Assembly: GCA_031265595.1 (NCBI GenBank)
Contig: JAISCM010000245.1
Location: 1-7,548 of the forward strand
Length of the DNA stretch: 7,548 nt
Direction of reading: 5' to 3'
Source of the DNA: Tannerellaceae bacterium
GTDB lineage: Bacteria; Bacteroidota; Bacteroidia; Bacteroidales; Tannerellaceae
Shown here: positions 5,847 through 7,548 of the stretch, piece by piece
Layout: the number at the start of each line of letters is the position of its first letter
Position numbering within the stretch: position 1 is the first letter of the stretch
Notes under the pieces: model-generated
The model's input: the letters and a program-made list of their open reading frames with translations, nothing else
The model's database searches: none
Told to the model about the DNA's origin: nothing
Position numbers and translations under genes: made by a program

Positions 5847-7548
5847 ATGCAAGCAATTATACTGGCAGCAGGCATGGGTAAACGCCTGGGCGACCTTACG
5901 AAAGAAAATACCAAATGTATGATCAAAGTCCATTCGCAAACCTTGATTGAACGGATGCTCACCCAGCTTGCGGCCGAAGAGATAAGGCGCATCATCATCG
6001 TAATCGGTTATAAAGGAGATAATCTGAGGGAACTCATCGGCGATACGTTCCGGGGAAAGCCTATTATATATGTAGAGAATAAGATATATGATAAGACGAA
6101 TAATATCTATTCCTTATACCTTGCCCGCGAGTATTTGATGGAAGACGAAACGATCCTTCTCGAATCAGACCTGATATTCTCCGGACAGATACTAAAGAAA
6201 CTGATAAAGAACCCGTATCCCAACCTGACGGTGGTGGATAAATACCAAAGCTGGATGGACGGAACGGTGGTAACACTCGACGGAGACAATAATATCCTGA
6301 ACTTTATCCCCAAGAAAGCCTTCAGGTTCAGTGAGAGAGATAATTATTACAAAACGGTAAATATCTATAAGTTCAGCGTTGATTTCTCCTCTAATAAATA
6401 CGTCCCCTTCCTCGAAGCATACAGCAAGGCGCTGGGCAATAACGAATATTACGAACAGGTGCTGCGCGTAATATCCCTGCTGGATAAGCCCGAACTGAAA
6501 GCCATGACCGTAGCCAAAGAGAAGTGGTATGAGATTGACGACGAACAGGATCTGACCAATGCCGAAGCGCTTTTTGCCTCGGAAGAGGAATCGCCTGCCT
6601 TGTATGGCAAACGGTATGGCGGCTATTGGCGCTTTCCGCAGATGACGGACTTCTGCTATCTGGTAAACCCTTACTTCCCCAATGAGCGGATGAAGGAGGA
6701 AATGCTGTCTAACTTCGATAGTTTACTGACGGAATACCCGTCCGGCATGGGAGTAAACGCCCGCCTTGCCGCCCGCTTTGCCAATGTATATGCCGATCAG
6801 ATCGTGGCAGGAAACGGCGCGGCGGAATTAATCAATACGTATCTCCGCCTGAATGATGTAAAAACGGGCGTAATACTTCCCACGTTTGAAGAATATCCCA
6901 ACCGGCTGACGCCCGCCAACTGCGTAGCGTTCATCCCTGCCAACAAAGACTTTACCTATACAGCCGGCGACCTCATCCATTTCTTCAATGAAAAGGATAT
7001 AGAGCAATTAATCGTAATTAACCCAGACAATCCTTCCGGAAACCTGATTGAAGAGGCCGGACTATTGGAGCTCGTAACATGGGCGAAAGAAAAAGGAATT
7101 ACATTGATCGTAGACGAATCGTTTGCCGATTTTGCCGATAGCAGCAAACGGTTTACGCTCTTCAACAAAGACTATTTAGCCGGCAACCCACATCTGATAG
7201 CAGTTAAAAGCATTTCCAAATCATACGGCGTGCCGGGGCTGCGGTTAGGCTTTATGGCTTCGGGCCATACAGAATTGATAGATAAGCTAAAAAAGGAAGT
7301 CTCTATCTGGAACATCAACTCCTTCGCCGAGTTCTTTATGCAGATATTTACCAAATACCAGGATGCCTACGAGCAGGCCTGCCAGAGCTTTGTAAGCGAG
7401 CGAACCCGCTTCTTCACCCTGCTGGAAACCATCTCTTTCCTGCGTGTCATCCCCTCGTCGGCCAACTACTTCCTAAGCGAAGTCACCCAAAAGTACACAA
7501 CAAAAGGATTGAGTAGCCAACTCCTGTATACCCATAATATCCTGATAA
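5847..7548 (+). CDS. LicC-like nucleotidyltransferase fused to CobD/HisC-like PLP enzyme (3' partial)
   Basis: The frame runs uninterrupted for 567 codons and is still open at the last base, so the C-terminus is missing. Residues 1-240 are a nucleotidyltransferase: LAAGMGKRL (7-15), where the phosphate-binding loop lies, ESD (106-108) at the metal site, and WYEIDDEQDL (227-236), a signature close to LicC phosphocholine cytidylyltransferases. From about 250 follows a fold-type I PLP domain: YGGYWRFP (257-264) and NPYFP (274-278), recalling the CobD start, phosphate-binding AGNGAAE (321-327), NPDNPSG (392-398), the PLP-ring Asp423 in VDESFADF, the Schiff-base Lys458 in SISKSYG and the carboxylate-binding Arg466 in VPGLRLGF. 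The VPGLRLG stretch resembles threonine-phosphate decarboxylase CobD more than HisC. By inference the PLP domain makes an amino-alcohol phosphate (from phosphoserine or phosphothreonine) or an aminophosphonate, and the first domain converts it to a CDP derivative for surface decoration. Automatic annotation may well call it only an aminotransferase. The start is firm because LAAG follows at once. Confidence 0.9.
   Translation, partial: MQAIILAAGMGKRLGDLTKENTKCMIKVHSQTLIERMLTQLAAEEIRRIIIVIGYKGDNLRELIGDTFRGKPIIYVENKIYDKTNNIYSLYLAREYLMEDETILLESDLIFSGQILKKLIKNPYPNLTVVDKYQSWMDGTVVTLDGDNNILNFIPKKAFRFSERDNYYKTVNIYKFSVDFSSNKYVPFLEAYSKALGNNEYYEQVLRVISLLDKPELKAMTVAKEKWYEIDDEQDLTNAEALFASEEESPALYGKRYGGYWRFPQMTDFCYLVNPYFPNERMKEEMLSNFDSLLTEYPSGMGVNARLAARFANVYADQIVAGNGAAELINTYLRLNDVKTGVILPTFEEYPNRLTPANCVAFIPANKDFTYTAGDLIHFFNEKDIEQLIVINPDNPSGNLIEEAGLLELVTWAKEKGITLIVDESFADFADSSKRFTLFNKDYLAGNPHLIAVKSISKSYGVPGLRLGFMASGHTELIDKLKKEVSIWNINSFAEFFMQIFTKYQDAYEQACQSFVSERTRFFTLLETISFLRVIPSSANYFLSEVTQKYTTKGLSSQLLYTHNILI

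Noticed and set aside
5751..5939. In-frame N-terminal extension of ugd by 63 residues
   Set aside because: It would overlap the divergent fusion gene and span both promoter boxes, and the extra residues look like noise. The canonical Rossmann start begins at the ATG at 5748-5750.
1..7548. CRISPR array, tRNA, rRNA, insertion sequence or integrase
   Set aside because: No spaced direct repeats, no tRNA- or rRNA-like sequence, and no transposase or recombinase motifs were seen on either strand.

Overview
The window looks like chromosomal DNA from a Bacteroidales bacterium (Bacteroides/Parabacteroides-like). Five intergenic sites match the Bacteroidetes sigma-A -7 consensus TAnnTTTG, the start codons lack clear Shine-Dalgarno sequences, and the UDP-sugar dehydrogenase reads like a typical Bacteroidales Ugd. 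The genus call is an impression from the proteins. All long coding regions are explained, and the gaps between genes are 3 to 165 bases, too short for further genes of normal size.

Left part (1-2453). An AT-rich beta-class DNA amino-methyltransferase (minus strand, complete) is transcribed away from a calcineurin-like metallophosphoesterase (plus strand) that carries an N-terminal lipoprotein-type signal. Each has a TAnnTTTG box in the 165-base spacer. The methyltransferase is about 35% G+C in the lines I counted, against about 50-60% in the sugar-nucleotide genes, so it is probably a later arrival. No restriction endonuclease is visible.

Middle part (2454-5750). A class I SAM-dependent methyltransferase with an N-terminal CxxC...CxxC zinc ribbon (plus) converges, with a gap of only three bases, on a minus-strand pair: UDP-glucose 6-dehydrogenase (ugd) followed 39 bases later by an ornithine cyclodeaminase/mu-crystallin family protein. 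Those two are probably one transcript.

Right part (5751-7548). Divergent from ugd across a 96-base spacer starts a large two-domain gene that is still open at the last base. An N-terminal LicC-like nucleotidyltransferase (residues about 1-240) is fused in frame to a fold-type I, CobD/HisC-like PLP enzyme (from about residue 250). This is the most interesting gene here. The fusion suggests one polypeptide that makes a small phosphorylated amino compound, such as an amino-alcohol phosphate, and then activates it with CTP. Next to ugd, this fits synthesis of a surface glycan or lipid that carries glucuronic acid and a CDP-activated amino head group. The exact substrate is inference. The ugd/fusion spacer holds back-to-back promoters and a perfect 10-bp inverted repeat that overlaps the fusion gene's -7 box, a possible operator.
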